Assembly (NCBI GenBank): GCA_016946835.1
Contig: JACVTC010000032.1
Location: forward strand, 956,501 to 1,020,500
Direction of reading: 5' to 3'
DNA from: Neocallimastix lanati (nom. inval.)
Taxonomy: Eukaryota; Neocallimastigomycota; Neocallimastigomycetes; Neocallimastigales; Neocallimastigaceae
DNA length: 64,000 nt
Shown here: positions 20,542-30,816 of the stretch, piece by piece
Position numbering within the stretch: the first letter of the stretch is position 1
How the letters are laid out: every line of letters begins with the position of its first letter
Program-made: the position numbers and the translations under genes
The notes under the pieces: model-generated
What the model saw: only the letters and a program-made list of their open reading frames with translations
Database searches by the model: none
Told to the model about the DNA's origin: nothing

Positions 20542-21390
20542 TGGTAAAGAACGAACATATAATGGATTATTAATTAGAATTTCAACTTACTTTAGAATCC
20601 ATTATATTATTCTTTACTTAATATTACTTTACTATATTTTCTATACTAAAATATTTTCTAAATATATTTATTTTTTTTTTATATTTTTATTAAAAGTTTC
20701 TAAAATATTATCAATAATTTTATATTTTTATTATTAATATCAATATCTATAATTTAACCTTAAATTTTATTATTTTATTAAAGTGTTTATTATCAATATT
20801 AATATTTTATTTTTATTTTCAAATATATTATTATATTATTATTATATTGTATCAATATTAAACTTGTATTCTTTTTAGTATTTTATTTTATTTTTAAATT
20901 GATTATTTTATATTTTTATTCCCCACAAATAAAATCAAATCTTAATTGATTAATAATAAATATTAAATATATTATAGTTTTTAAATTTATTTTATATAAA
21001 ATATAAGAATATTATATTAACATTCTTGATTAAAATAACTTTATTTTTCTGTAAAATCTTTTTAAATTTTGCTTGTTACTTTTCGTATATATTAAATAAT
21101 TTAGTTTTAGTATATGAAAAATAATATAAAATTATATAAACAAAATTTATTAAAATAAAAATACTTATGAATTAGTTAATTTAAATTAATATAAAATTTT
21201 AAGTAATTAGTAATAGTAAATATTTTTTTTTTTTTTTTAAATATGATAATAAAATGTAGAAAGGCTTTACATATTTATTTTTTTTCAAAAAGTATAAATA
21301 AGTGAAGTTTTTCAATAATTAAAATGTAGACAAAAAAAATATTAAAAATAAATAATTAAATAAAATTCTAATAAAACCCGAACCATAACA
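20542..21390 (+). repeat. Element B 3' LTR (849 bp)
   Basis: TGGTAAAG...CATAACA. It is an uninterrupted copy that shows where element A entered the 5' LTR: AACTTACTTTAGAATC here is split after TACTT there. ACTG, the right target duplication, follows. Confidence 0.95.
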
Positions 21391-21408
21391 ACTGAAGATT
21401 TCGTTACA
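21391..21408 (-). repeat. First 18 bases of the element D 5' LTR
   Basis: Read leftward this is TGTAACGAAATCTTCAGT, the same as bases 39-22 at the window start. Element B cuts it here and the LTR continues at 5301. Confidence 0.85.
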
Positions 21409-23067
21409 TGTATATTGTTTTATCGAAAGGCTTTTTATTTTCGGATATATCATTGTCTCCTGTGCAGGGTGTTTTTCTTTTTCGAGTATTGCTTATATTG
21501 AATTTTTCTAACATATTTTCAATAAAACTTTTCTGTGAAATTATATAACTATTATTTTGTTTTTCTACTTTAATACCTAAAATATATTCGATTGGTCCAC
21601 AATTTGATATTTTGAATTTTCTTTTAATTTTTGATATTATATCTTTGATAAATTTTATTTCACCAGCAATGACCATGTCATCAACATAGAGTCCAATTAT
21701 ACATTTTGTTTTATTATTTATTGTATGTTTGAATATGCATTGTTCGGCTTTTATTTGTTCATAATTATTATTAATTAAAAATTTTCTTATTGTTTCGTAC
21801 CACTGTCTACCGGATTGCTTAAGGCCATATAATGCTTTGTTTAGTTTCCAGTATCCCCTCCCAAAGTTTATATCGCCTTTAGGAATGGTAGTGTAAATAT
21901 CTTTGTCGAGAGGAGCATTAAGGTAAGCAGCCTTAATATCGAGTTGAAAAATGTCCCAATGAAAAGCAGCAGATAAAGCAAAAATGAGTTTAAGACTATC
22001 AATATTTAAAGTTGGGGAATACGTAAGATCATAATCAATACCCCATTTTTGACGGAAGCCTCTGGCAACCAGACGAGCTTTAAATTATAAATAAAATTAT
22101 TACTATCCCTCTTAGTAGCAAAAACCCATTTCGTAGAAATAATATTTTTTCCAGGAGGAACTTTTGAAACAAAAGTCATAATCTTGTTTGAATATAAATT
22201 ATTTAACTCATCTTTAATGGCATTAATCCAGTAATTTTTATTTTTGCAACTAATGGCTTCATCATAGCTATTTGGAGAATCAGAATAAATAGAAGCGATC
22301 ATATAAGAATCATCAATATCCAACTTTCTTCTTAAAGTTCTAAGAGTGGAAGGAATAACTGTTTTGGAATCGGGAGAATTTGGGGGTAAAGGACGTTTTC
22401 TGGAAGAATGAGAATTATTAATTTCATCGTTATTAATCATTATATCATCCATAATTTCATTTTCATTAGATTTAATAATGTTATGAGCAATTGATGTAAG
22501 AGACTGATTATCTTGGTATAGATTATCATGGTATTGCAAATTATTAGTGGTATTGGTTGAATTGTTAAAATTGGAATTATTAGAAATATTAATATCAATT
22601 TTTCGTGAATCTTGAGTATTAGAATTATCGATGTCTTGTAAAGAAGTATCAACTGAGGAGTTGGAAATAATAGTATCATTTGAAGCCTTATTAAGAGTAT
22701 AATTATTAAAAGTATTATCATTATGCGAGTTTGATGAAATAGGTAAATTATTGGTAATTTTATTAATGGGTGTGTTGGAATTTTTAAAATTTGTAATTTT
22801 ATTGTCGTTGTTTGATAAAAAATTTATATTATTAAAATTTTCATCATTTTTTGAAAAATTTTTATTATCCATAGTTTTATTAGAAATTTCAATAATTTTA
22901 TGTCGATCATTAGTATTATTATTATGATCATGTGTATTATCATTTTCCAAATTTTCAGATGAAGATTTATGTAAAATTTTATCACGTGAGGTTGATAAGG
23001 TATTATTTAAAATATTATTTACATTACTATTTGATGAACAAGGTTCTGATAAATTTATTTTGACCAA
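21409..23067 (-). CDS. Element C spacer and reverse transcriptase part
   Basis: An Asn/Ser-rich spacer is followed by copia RT motifs (NYWINAIKDELNNLY, FVSKVPPGKNIISTKWVF, and further on a YVDDMVIAGE-type catalytic site and GPIEYILGIKVEKQNN). The coding stops where element D entered. Worn and broken; not a working gene. Confidence 0.75.
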
Positions 23068-23249
23068 TGGCTGTTTAGAAATTTTTGGTTCAATTTTTGA
23101 AAAATTTTTATTAATAAAACTTTTTTCACTTTTTTCAAAATTTAAATTTTCGTCATTTTCATTGATTTTTTCTTTGCCTTTATTTTTAGCCGAAGGAATA
23201 TTTATATCACCAGAATTTATAGGGTGTTTTTTATCAATTTCGTTTGATT

Positions 23250-25751
23250 TTATTTCTTCATTTGGATTATTTTAATTAAATCATTTTTTCCCACAGTATT
23301 ATTTTCTTTTGATATGTTATTTTCTTCTTCATTAATGTCGTTATTTTCAATAAAATTATTATTGTCCATTAAATTTACATTTTCATTTAAATTAATATTG
23401 TCCAAATTATTATTATTATTTTCATTGTTATTCTCATTATTGTTTTCATTTAAAACATTGTTCTCGTTATTGTCGTTAGCTATATTGATATTATTATCTT
23501 CATTTACGTTATTATCTAGATTTAAATTATTATTTATGTTTAAAATATTGTTCTCATTTAAATTGATATTTTCATTTAGAAGATTATTGTCATTATAATT
23601 ATTATCGTCATTTATATTTCTATTTCTCATGTTTCTTTCATCAAGGTCCATTTTAGTAAAAGAGAAATAAGGGTCTTGGAAGCCGTTATTCGGATATTTA
23701 AAATTTCCTGGTTCTTCTTCAACGCATTCAATGTCACTAACATAATTTAATTTTCTAGTTTCTTTGTCCATAATAATATACGAATATTTCTTTTTGTCAA
23801 AACCAAGAAAAGTGCCTTTCCTTGAATTTGGTTGAAATTTGGATTTGTGTGGACTTTGGTCTCTGAAGTAGCAAGTGCATCCAAAAGTTCTTAAATGTTT
23901 TATATTTACTTTTTTATTATAAAATACTTCGTCAGGAATTAAATTATTGTTTCCTGAATGTGGAATCATATTGTATAAATAACAAGCGTGCTTTATTGCA
24001 AAGTTCCAGAAGTTTTCCGATAATTTAGCCCAATACATAAGTGTTTTTGCTGAATTTCTAAGTGTATTATTAATTTTTTCAGCTTTTCCGTTTATTTCTG
24101 GGCAATAAGGAGGAGAATACACCTTTTCGATACCATTTTCTTTACAATATTTGTTTATCTTTTTATTTTTATATTCCTTTCCTCCATCAGATTTAAATAT
24201 TTTTATCGTATAATCCTTAAATTGATTATTTAGATAAGTAAAGAATTCTATTATTTTATCTGGAGCTTCAGCTTTTGACTTAAGAGTAAATATCCAGACT
24301 TTTCTAGAGAATTCGTCCATCATTGTGAGAAAGTATTTCTTGTTATTAATGGATAGATTATACGGCCCAGAAATGTCTGAATGAATTATTTCCAGGAGTT
24401 CTGTTGCCTTTGGAGTTTTCCCTTTATGAGATCCCCTCCTCATCTTAGAAATTTTGCAATCTATGCATGGAGGAGCTTTTATATTATGTAGGTCTAGGTA
24501 CTTAGGTAAATTACTTTGATAAAAATGGCCTAATCTTCTATGCCATATTTCAATACTTTTATCATTTAATTTACCTATATGCATTATATCATTTCCTATT
24601 ATTTTATTACTGTTTAAATGTTGTGTTTTGATAGGAAATTGATTATATTTAGATGATAGGAATGTACCTAGATTAGTTTTATTCTTATCCCACAATTTTA
24701 GTCTAGCTTTTTCTCCATCAGAAGAATCAATTAAAGAAATAAAACCTGATTTTGCAAGTTCTATACCACTAATAAGATTTTTATGAACATTTTTGGAAAA
24801 TAAAACTTTTTCAAGTTTAATATATTGTTTATTTATGAAACATTCATAAGTTCCATATCCTTCAAATTGGCAAATTGAACCATTTGCACAACACAACTTA
24901 ACGGATTCATATTTAAAGTTCACAAGTAAAGATTTATCATTCGTTACATGTTCACCGGCACCTGTATCATAGAACCATGTAACATCATCTGTTATTACGT
25001 TATTATGATTAATAAAATCAATAGATTTATCGTATATGTTATCAAAATCATGAGTATGTTTGTTATTATTTGGAATAACCTCCAATAAATTTATATATTT
25101 ATTATTTTGCTTTCTCTGATACATTAATGCTCTAGCATCCTCAAAATCAAAGTTTTCATAGTAATTGCTGGCATTATCAGAGTAATCCTCATTTTTGGTG
25201 TATTTTGGAGTACAATTATTTCTATAATCATTATAGTTTCTTGAGTTTACCAAGTAATTTAATGATTTCTTCTCTTGTTGTTGATTTTGCCTCCCTTTTT
25301 TATTATTATGCTGATTTTTAATATTGTTTTCTTTGTTTTTAAGATTGAAATGACATTCTTTTGTGGAATGTCCGTTCATATCACATATATGACAATAACT
25401 TTTATTATCTTTCTTATATTTATGTTTATTTTTCTTATTGTTAATTGAACTTGAAGGTTTTTTGTTTAATTTTGTAGTTCTTTTCCTCTTGCTAAGGTAT
25501 TCAAGGTCCATAGGATCATCATCTTCATCTTTTTCTTTAATGTCATCCCAGTTTTCAACATATGACCTTGCTGAGATAATTCTTTTGAGAGTATCTAAGT
25601 ACTCATCTGCATCACTGTTCAAGTCGAATTGAACAATATTTTTATAGTCATCAGTAAGAATGTTATATAGGTATTTTAATTTTTCCTTGTTTGTAATACC
25701 TAAATCAACTTCTTCCATTTCTACGAAAATTTCTTTCGCTTGGTCCAACAT
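23250..25751 (-). CDS. Element C Gag-protease-integrase part
   Basis: 833 codons. Partial Gag, a zinc knuckle near residue 120 (CHICDMNGHSTKECH), protease WFYDTGAGEHVTND near 256, the integrase HHCC finger from HRRLGHFY near 390, and integrase core motifs IIHSDISGP, KSDGGKEY and INGKAEKINNTL. A long Asn/Glu-rich tail follows. Family order and motifs are Ty1/copia. Fossil. Confidence 0.85.
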   Translation of the reverse strand: MLDQAKEIFVEMEEVDLGITNKEKLKYLYNILTDDYKNIVQFDLNSDADEYLDTLKRIISARSYVENWDDIKEKDEDDDPMDLEYLSKRKRTTKLNKKPSSSINNKKNKHKYKKDNKSYCHICDMNGHSTKECHFNLKNKENNIKNQHNNKKGRQNQQQEKKSLNYLVNSRNYNDYRNNCTPKYTKNEDYSDNASNYYENFDFEDARALMYQRKQNNKYINLLEVIPNNNKHTHDFDNIYDKSIDFINHNNVITDDVTWFYDTGAGEHVTNDKSLLVNFKYESVKLCCANGSICQFEGYGTYECFINKQYIKLEKVLFSKNVHKNLISGIELAKSGFISLIDSSDGEKARLKLWDKNKTNLGTFLSSKYNQFPIKTQHLNSNKIIGNDIMHIGKLNDKSIEIWHRRLGHFYQSNLPKYLDLHNIKAPPCIDCKISKMRRGSHKGKTPKATELLEIIHSDISGPYNLSINNKKYFLTMMDEFSRKVWIFTLKSKAEAPDKIIEFFTYLNNQFKDYTIKIFKSDGGKEYKNKKINKYCKENGIEKVYSPPYCPEINGKAEKINNTLRNSAKTLMYWAKLSENFWNFAIKHACYLYNMIPHSGNNNLIPDEVFYNKKVNIKHLRTFGCTCYFRDQSPHKSKFQPNSRKGTFLGFDKKKYSYIIMDKETRKLNYVSDIECVEEEPGNFKYPNNGFQDPYFSFTKMDLDERNMRNRNINDDNNYNDNNLLNENINLNENNILNINNNLNLDNNVNEDNNINIANDNNENNVLNENNNENNNENNNNNLDNINLNENVNLMDNNNFIENNDINEEENNISKENNTVGKNDLIKIIQMKK

Positions 25752-25805
25752 TTTGATTACTTCATTTTTATTCTTTGGCTTTAAACTTTTGAGTATTTTA
25801 AGCCA

Positions 25806-27085
25806 GTACTTTATACTTATATTCTACTATTTATTTTATTTTATTTTATTTTATTTTATTTTATTTTATTTTATTTTATTTTATTTTATTTTATTTTATT
25901 TTATTTTATTTTATTTTATTTTATTTTATTTTATTTTATTTTATTTTATTTTATTTTATTTTATTTTATTTTATTTTATTTTATTTTATTTTATTTTATT
26001 TTATTTTATTTTATTTTATTTTATTTTATTTTATTTTATTTTATTTTATTTTATTTTATTTTATTTTATTTTATTTTATTTTATTTTATTTTATTTTATT
26101 TTATTCAATCTGTACTTAATATTCATATTTCTAGTATTTATTTTATTTTATTTTATTTTATTTTATTTTATTTTATTTTATTTTATTCAATCTGTACTTT
26201 ATACTTATATTCTACTATTTATTTTATTTTATTTTATTTTATTTTATTTTATTTTATTTTATTTTATTCAATCTGTACTTTATACTTATATTCTACTATT
26301 TATTTTATTTTATTTTATTTTATTTTATTTTATTTTATTCAATCTGTACTTTATACTTATATTCTACTATTTATTTTATTTTATTTTATTTTATTTTATT
26401 CAATCTGTACTTTATACTTATATTCTACTATTTATTTTATTTTATTTTATTTTATTTTATTTTATTTTATTTTATTTTATTTTATTTTATTTTATTTTAT
26501 TTTATTTTATTTTATTTTATTTTATTTTATTTTATTTTATTTTATTTTATTTTATTTTATTTTATTTTATTTTATTTTATTTTATTTTATTTTATTTTAT
26601 TTTATTTTATTTTATTTTATTTTATTTTATTTTATTTTATTTTATTTTATTTTATTTTATTTTATTTTATTTTATTTTATTTTATTTTATTTTATTTTAT
26701 TTTATTTTATTTTATTTTATTTTATTTTATTTTATTTTATTTTATTTTATTTTATTTTATTTTATTTTATTTTATTTTATTTTATTTTATTTTATTTTAT
26801 TTTATTTTATTTTATTTATTTTATTTTATTTTATTTTATTTTATTCAATCTGTACTTTATACTTATATTCTACTATTTATTTTATTTTATTTTATTTTAT
26901 TCAATCTGTACTTTATACTTATATTCTACTATTTATTTTATTTTATTTTATTTTATTCAATCTGTACTTTATACTTATATTCTACTATTTATTTTATTTT
27001 ATTTTATTTTATTCAATCTGTACTTATATTTATATTCTACTATTTATTTTATTTTATTTTATTTTATTTTATTTTGTATACTTGT
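25806..27085 (+). repeat. Compound TTTTA pentamer array with a 36-bp spacer unit
   Basis: Long TTTTA runs (the largest about 26430-26815) are punctuated by about ten copies of a spacer reading TTCAATCTGTACTTTATACT then TATATTCTACTATTTA. The unit is also at 28726, at 54506-54690, and in reverse complement at 44825-45450. A 490-codon open frame here is only the pentamer read in threes (FYFIL repeats) and is not a gene. The left edge fuses straight onto the cut Gag of element C. Confidence 0.95.
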
Positions 27086-27233
27086 ACTTACTATTGCATT
27101 CTTTATTTATTTATTTTTTTTTTTACAAATAATTGAAAAACTAATTTTTCAAAATTAGTATTTAGAATAATATTAGATAATTAATATAATAATTTTAATT
27201 ATATAATTAAAAAATATTTATAAAAATATAGAA

Positions 27234-28266
27234 ATGGAAAAAATTCTTATTATTGATATAAGTGAGTCTAACAAAGGAAAAAAATAAATTATTATTAATA
27301 AAAAATATAAATTTAATTTTTCATATATAAGAAAAGATAATTCAAAAGTTTATGTACAGAAATAAATGTAAATCTTTATTATTTTAAATGATAAGAAAGA
27401 AATCTTAAAATTTGATAGTTCACATAATCATCCTGAAAAAGAATACGATGTATCTCTATCTTTAATGAAACATAAAATTAAAGATGGAATTGAAAAAAAG
27501 TTAAATTCCTTATGATATAAAAATAAAACCCCTATATAATAAAATTTATAAGGAAATGAGATTTATATGTTCAGAATATAATTCAATTAAATCCCAAATA
27601 TCAAGAAATTTAAATAAAAACTACCATCCAATGCAACAACATTTACTGAAATTCCTAATGAATCTAAATATTATAAAACAAAGTGAGGTGAAAATCATAT
27701 GATATTCAAAAAATATTAATTTAATAATTTTTCAATCTCCTTTTCAAGTAAAATTATTTAGGGAATATAATGATGATATATTTGTTGATGGTACATTTTT
27801 TATTGCACCTAAATTTAGTTATCAAATATTTATTATTTATTACAATAACTTACGCTAAAGAATTAGATAGTTTTTACACTACTTCTTTTGCAATATTACA
27901 AAATAAAGAACAAGAAATATATAAAATATTTAAAAAATTAAAAAAAAAAAAAAATGCTAATACATGTAACAATAATATTATAATTGCAGAATCAATAGTT
28001 ATTTAAATAATTTATTTCTAACAATACCATCTTATTATAAATTAATAGATAAATTAAATGAACTTGAACATTTACCATATTATGATTATCAAAGAAAAAT
28101 AAGAGGAATTTAGAAAATAAAAAAAAGAGCAATAAATAAAGCTAATGAAATCAGTGTCCTAATTGAACGCTACATAAATATTGAAACCAAGTTAATTGAT
28201 ACTAAATGTGATAGAAATAATACTATTAATTTGTGGTTTGATTGTTTAACTGATTTAAATAATATA
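27234..28266 (+). pseudogene. Decayed MULE-type transposase with FLYWCH-like start (copy 1)
   Basis: Read in changing frames this follows copy 2 at 52153-53587 from start to end: the opening MEKILIIDISES, a KYKFNFSY segment, the FVDGTFFIAPKFSYQ region that carries the first catalytic Asp of MULE transposases, and an ending like LWFDCLTDLNNI. It has many stops and frameshifts, so it is long dead, and more decayed than copy 2. MULE transposases cut and paste DNA using a DDE site; the FLYWCH zinc finger binds the ends. Confidence 0.7.
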
Positions 28267-28671
28267 ATATAAATATTATTTTATAATAAATAATTAAAAA
28301 ATTAGGAATAACCAAACGAAATAATCAGAATTCTGTCATTCAAAAATTTAATTTATAAAGCTTATTAAATTTATACAGTTTAAATAAATATTCAAATACG
28401 TCTCTATAATTAATAATTTTATCATTATAATTATTATTTTTTTTAATAACATTTAAATAAAAGAATTATTATTAATAATATTTATATTTTTAATATTTTT
28501 ATATAATTTTTATATTAATAGCATTTAAATAAAAGAATTAAAATCATAAAATCTAACCATTATATGATTCACTTAATAATTAATTTAAAATTTGAAATAA
28601 CAAAATAATACAATAAAATAATATTATGTTATAAAATATCTATAGCCACAAATATATATTTATCACGTGAA

Positions 28672-29275
28672 AATTGGCGTAATGCAACCTCCCCTCTACG
28701 ATTTATTTTATTTTATTTTATTTTATTCAATCTGTACTTTATATTCATATTCTACTATTTATTTTTATTTTATATACTTATTACATTTTTTATTTATTTA
28801 TTTATTTGTTTGTTTATTTATTTATACATTTATTTTTTTTATATATAATTTTATTAAAATTTTTTATGGCGTTAACAAAAAATTATACAAGCCATTAAAA
28901 ATAAATGGCGTATTGAAAATTTGTATTATAAAAATTGGCGAAATGAACCACATTCACATAAAATAATGATAATAATATATAAATAATAAATATAAATGGG
29001 AGAGTTGCATTTCCCCAAATTGTATTTCTCCAGATTGCATTTCGCCAAGTGGCGTAGTATTAAAATGTTGCATTTCCCCAAGTTGCTATTCGCCAGGTTG
29101 CATTTCGAAAAGTAGAGTATTGATATAAATAAATGAATAAATAAATAAATATTAATTCAAAATATTTTTTTTAAAATTGATTTTATACGATATTAATAAT
29201 ATTTAATTTTATTTATTGATTTATTATTTATTAATTCTCAATTTGGCGAAATGCAACTTGGCGAAATGCCCCACA
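28672..29275. repeat. Foldback-like repeat with GGCGAAATGCAAC motifs (copy 1)
   Basis: Short motifs of the type TTGCATTTCGCCAA and its reverse complement TTGGCGAAATGCAA recur about ten times, in one orientation near 29017-29110 and the other near 28672-28690, 28935-28950 and 29238-29270. One TTTTA/spacer unit (28705-28760) lies inside. A similar cluster is at 51250-51632. Both lie beside a MULE copy, so they may be its subterminal repeats or a separate foldback element. Confidence 0.55.
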
Positions 29276-29906
29276 CCCAATATAAATAAAATTACATAAA
29301 AGTATTAAAATTTGAACTAGTATCTTACATAATATAATTTTAAATATAAATTTTTAAAAATATTTAATTATCTATAAACCAATTAAATTTTTTACTTTAA
29401 AATTTCATAAAAATATTTCAATAATTAAATATATTCTTTAATTATATATTTTTTATTTTAGAATAATTTAATAATTAATTTTATTATTGTGAACCCATTT
29501 ATTTATTCATTATAATTTTCCACGTTTTGCATAACATAAATCTATGCTAATACATTTTTATTTTATTTTATGTAAACTATATCATATTAATAAATCACAT
29601 AATGTATTATATAAAGGTTACGTTTAATTTTACTCTCTGTTAACCTTTTATGCAATTACTGTATAAGAAATTTATTATAATATTTATAAAGTAAATTATT
29701 ATTTCATTATCACTGATATTATTATTATTATTATTTATTATTATTTATTATTATTTATTATATATTTATTATTATTATTATTTATTATTATTTTTTATTA
29801 TTTATTATAATTATTTATTATTATTTTTTATTATTTATTATAATTATTTATTATTATAAAAAAGCAATATTATTTTTATTATTAACATTAAAATATAGTA
29901 AAAATA

Positions 29907-29940
<34 letters not shown>

Positions 29941-29987
29941 AATACAATACTTTTATTATTATTATTATTATTATTAAAATACAATAC

Positions 29988-30054
<67 letters not shown>

Positions 30055-30816
30055 TTGTTGTTGTTACTAAAAAACAATACTTTTATTATTACTATTACTA
30101 TTATTATTATTATTATTAAACAATTATTTATTTATTTATCATTATTACTATTTATAACATGAAATATATATTGTAATAAAAATTATTTTAATTATGTATA
30201 AACTTTTTTGCATTTTAAATTGTTTTAATAATTTTATAAATCATAAATCATAATTCAACAATTATATGAATTATATGATACATTTTAAATTGACCAATTT
30301 ATCTTCATAATTATTAATTAATAAAACAAAATGATAAAATTAACGACTTTAAAAATATTATAAATATAAATAGTAAATTTATTATTAATGGTTTGATCTG
30401 CTAAAAATAATCTTATTAAATAACTTTAAAATTCAAGTGATTAATTGCACCTCAAAGATTTTATATTCATTATTATGAATTTAAAATTTTTAAATATTTA
30501 AACTTCTAAATTATGAAATTATTGAAACTAAAATTATTATTTATAATTAGAAGTAAAATTTTAATTATAACTTAAAATATTAACATTTAATTATAATGTC
30601 TATAAATAATATTTCATTATTAAAAAAAAAAAAAATATAAAAAGAATTATAATATCCCTTTTTAAAAAAATCATTAGTATTATATTTATAAAATATAATA
30701 TAATATACCACTTAAAAATCTTTTAAGGAATAAAAGTAATAAGCAAAAAACGAAACTCATTAATAGAAATTTTATATTATTATTATAATATAAAAATAAA
30801 TAATAATAATTAAAAA
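29276..30816. other. Intergenic AT-rich DNA with (ATT)n arrays
   Basis: No gene is seen. It contains TTA/ATT trinucleotide arrays with interruptions at about 29705-30120. The last ~200 bases are the likely promoter and 5' UTR of the gene at 30817. Confidence 0.6.

Larger units (their letters stand above)
5302..21390 (+). mobile_element. Element B: Ty3/gypsy LTR retrotransposon, looks whole, interrupted by A
   Basis: The 5' LTR is in two pieces (5302-5352 and 12390-13184) because element A inserted into it; the 3' LTR is 20542-21390. Both begin TGGTAAAG and end ATAACA, and by eye they differ by one ATT unit and perhaps homopolymer length, so B is young. ACTG (5298-5301 and 21391-21394) flanks it, and the uninterrupted target sequence is visible at bases 1-39 in the other LTR of D, an independent proof of insertion. 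The internal part has a tRNA-type primer site, a leader of about 2.3 kb, gag, pol (protease, RT, RNase H, integrase; no chromodomain) and a purine tract. Without A the element is about 9.05 kb. Both frames are long and open, with no evident break. Confidence 0.92.
21409..25805 (-). mobile_element. Element C: Ty1/copia-type fossil, split by D
   Basis: Minus-strand element in copia order: Gag with a zinc knuckle, protease, integrase, then RT. It is interrupted at its low-coordinate end by element D, so its 3' part lies beyond the left edge; its 5' end (LTR and start of Gag) is gone at the TTTTA array near 25805. It is broken, with a few breaks in the visible part. It is the oldest of the four nested elements and is related to E and F. 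Confidence 0.85.

Noticed and set aside
22440-22721. Ile/Leu-rich minus-strand frame inside element C
   Set aside because: A shadow frame of the Asn-rich copia spacer.
26100-27080. CRISPR-like pattern (repeat units with interspersed identical sequences)
   Set aside because: The spacers are identical to each other, the repeats are a pentamer, and the context is a eukaryotic nuclear genome.
25660-27132. 490-codon open frame of Phe/Tyr/Ile/Leu repeats
   Set aside because: It is the TTTTA pentamer read in threes (a 15-base period never makes a stop). Similar frames at 28667, 38423, 42412 and 54501 are rejected for the same reason.
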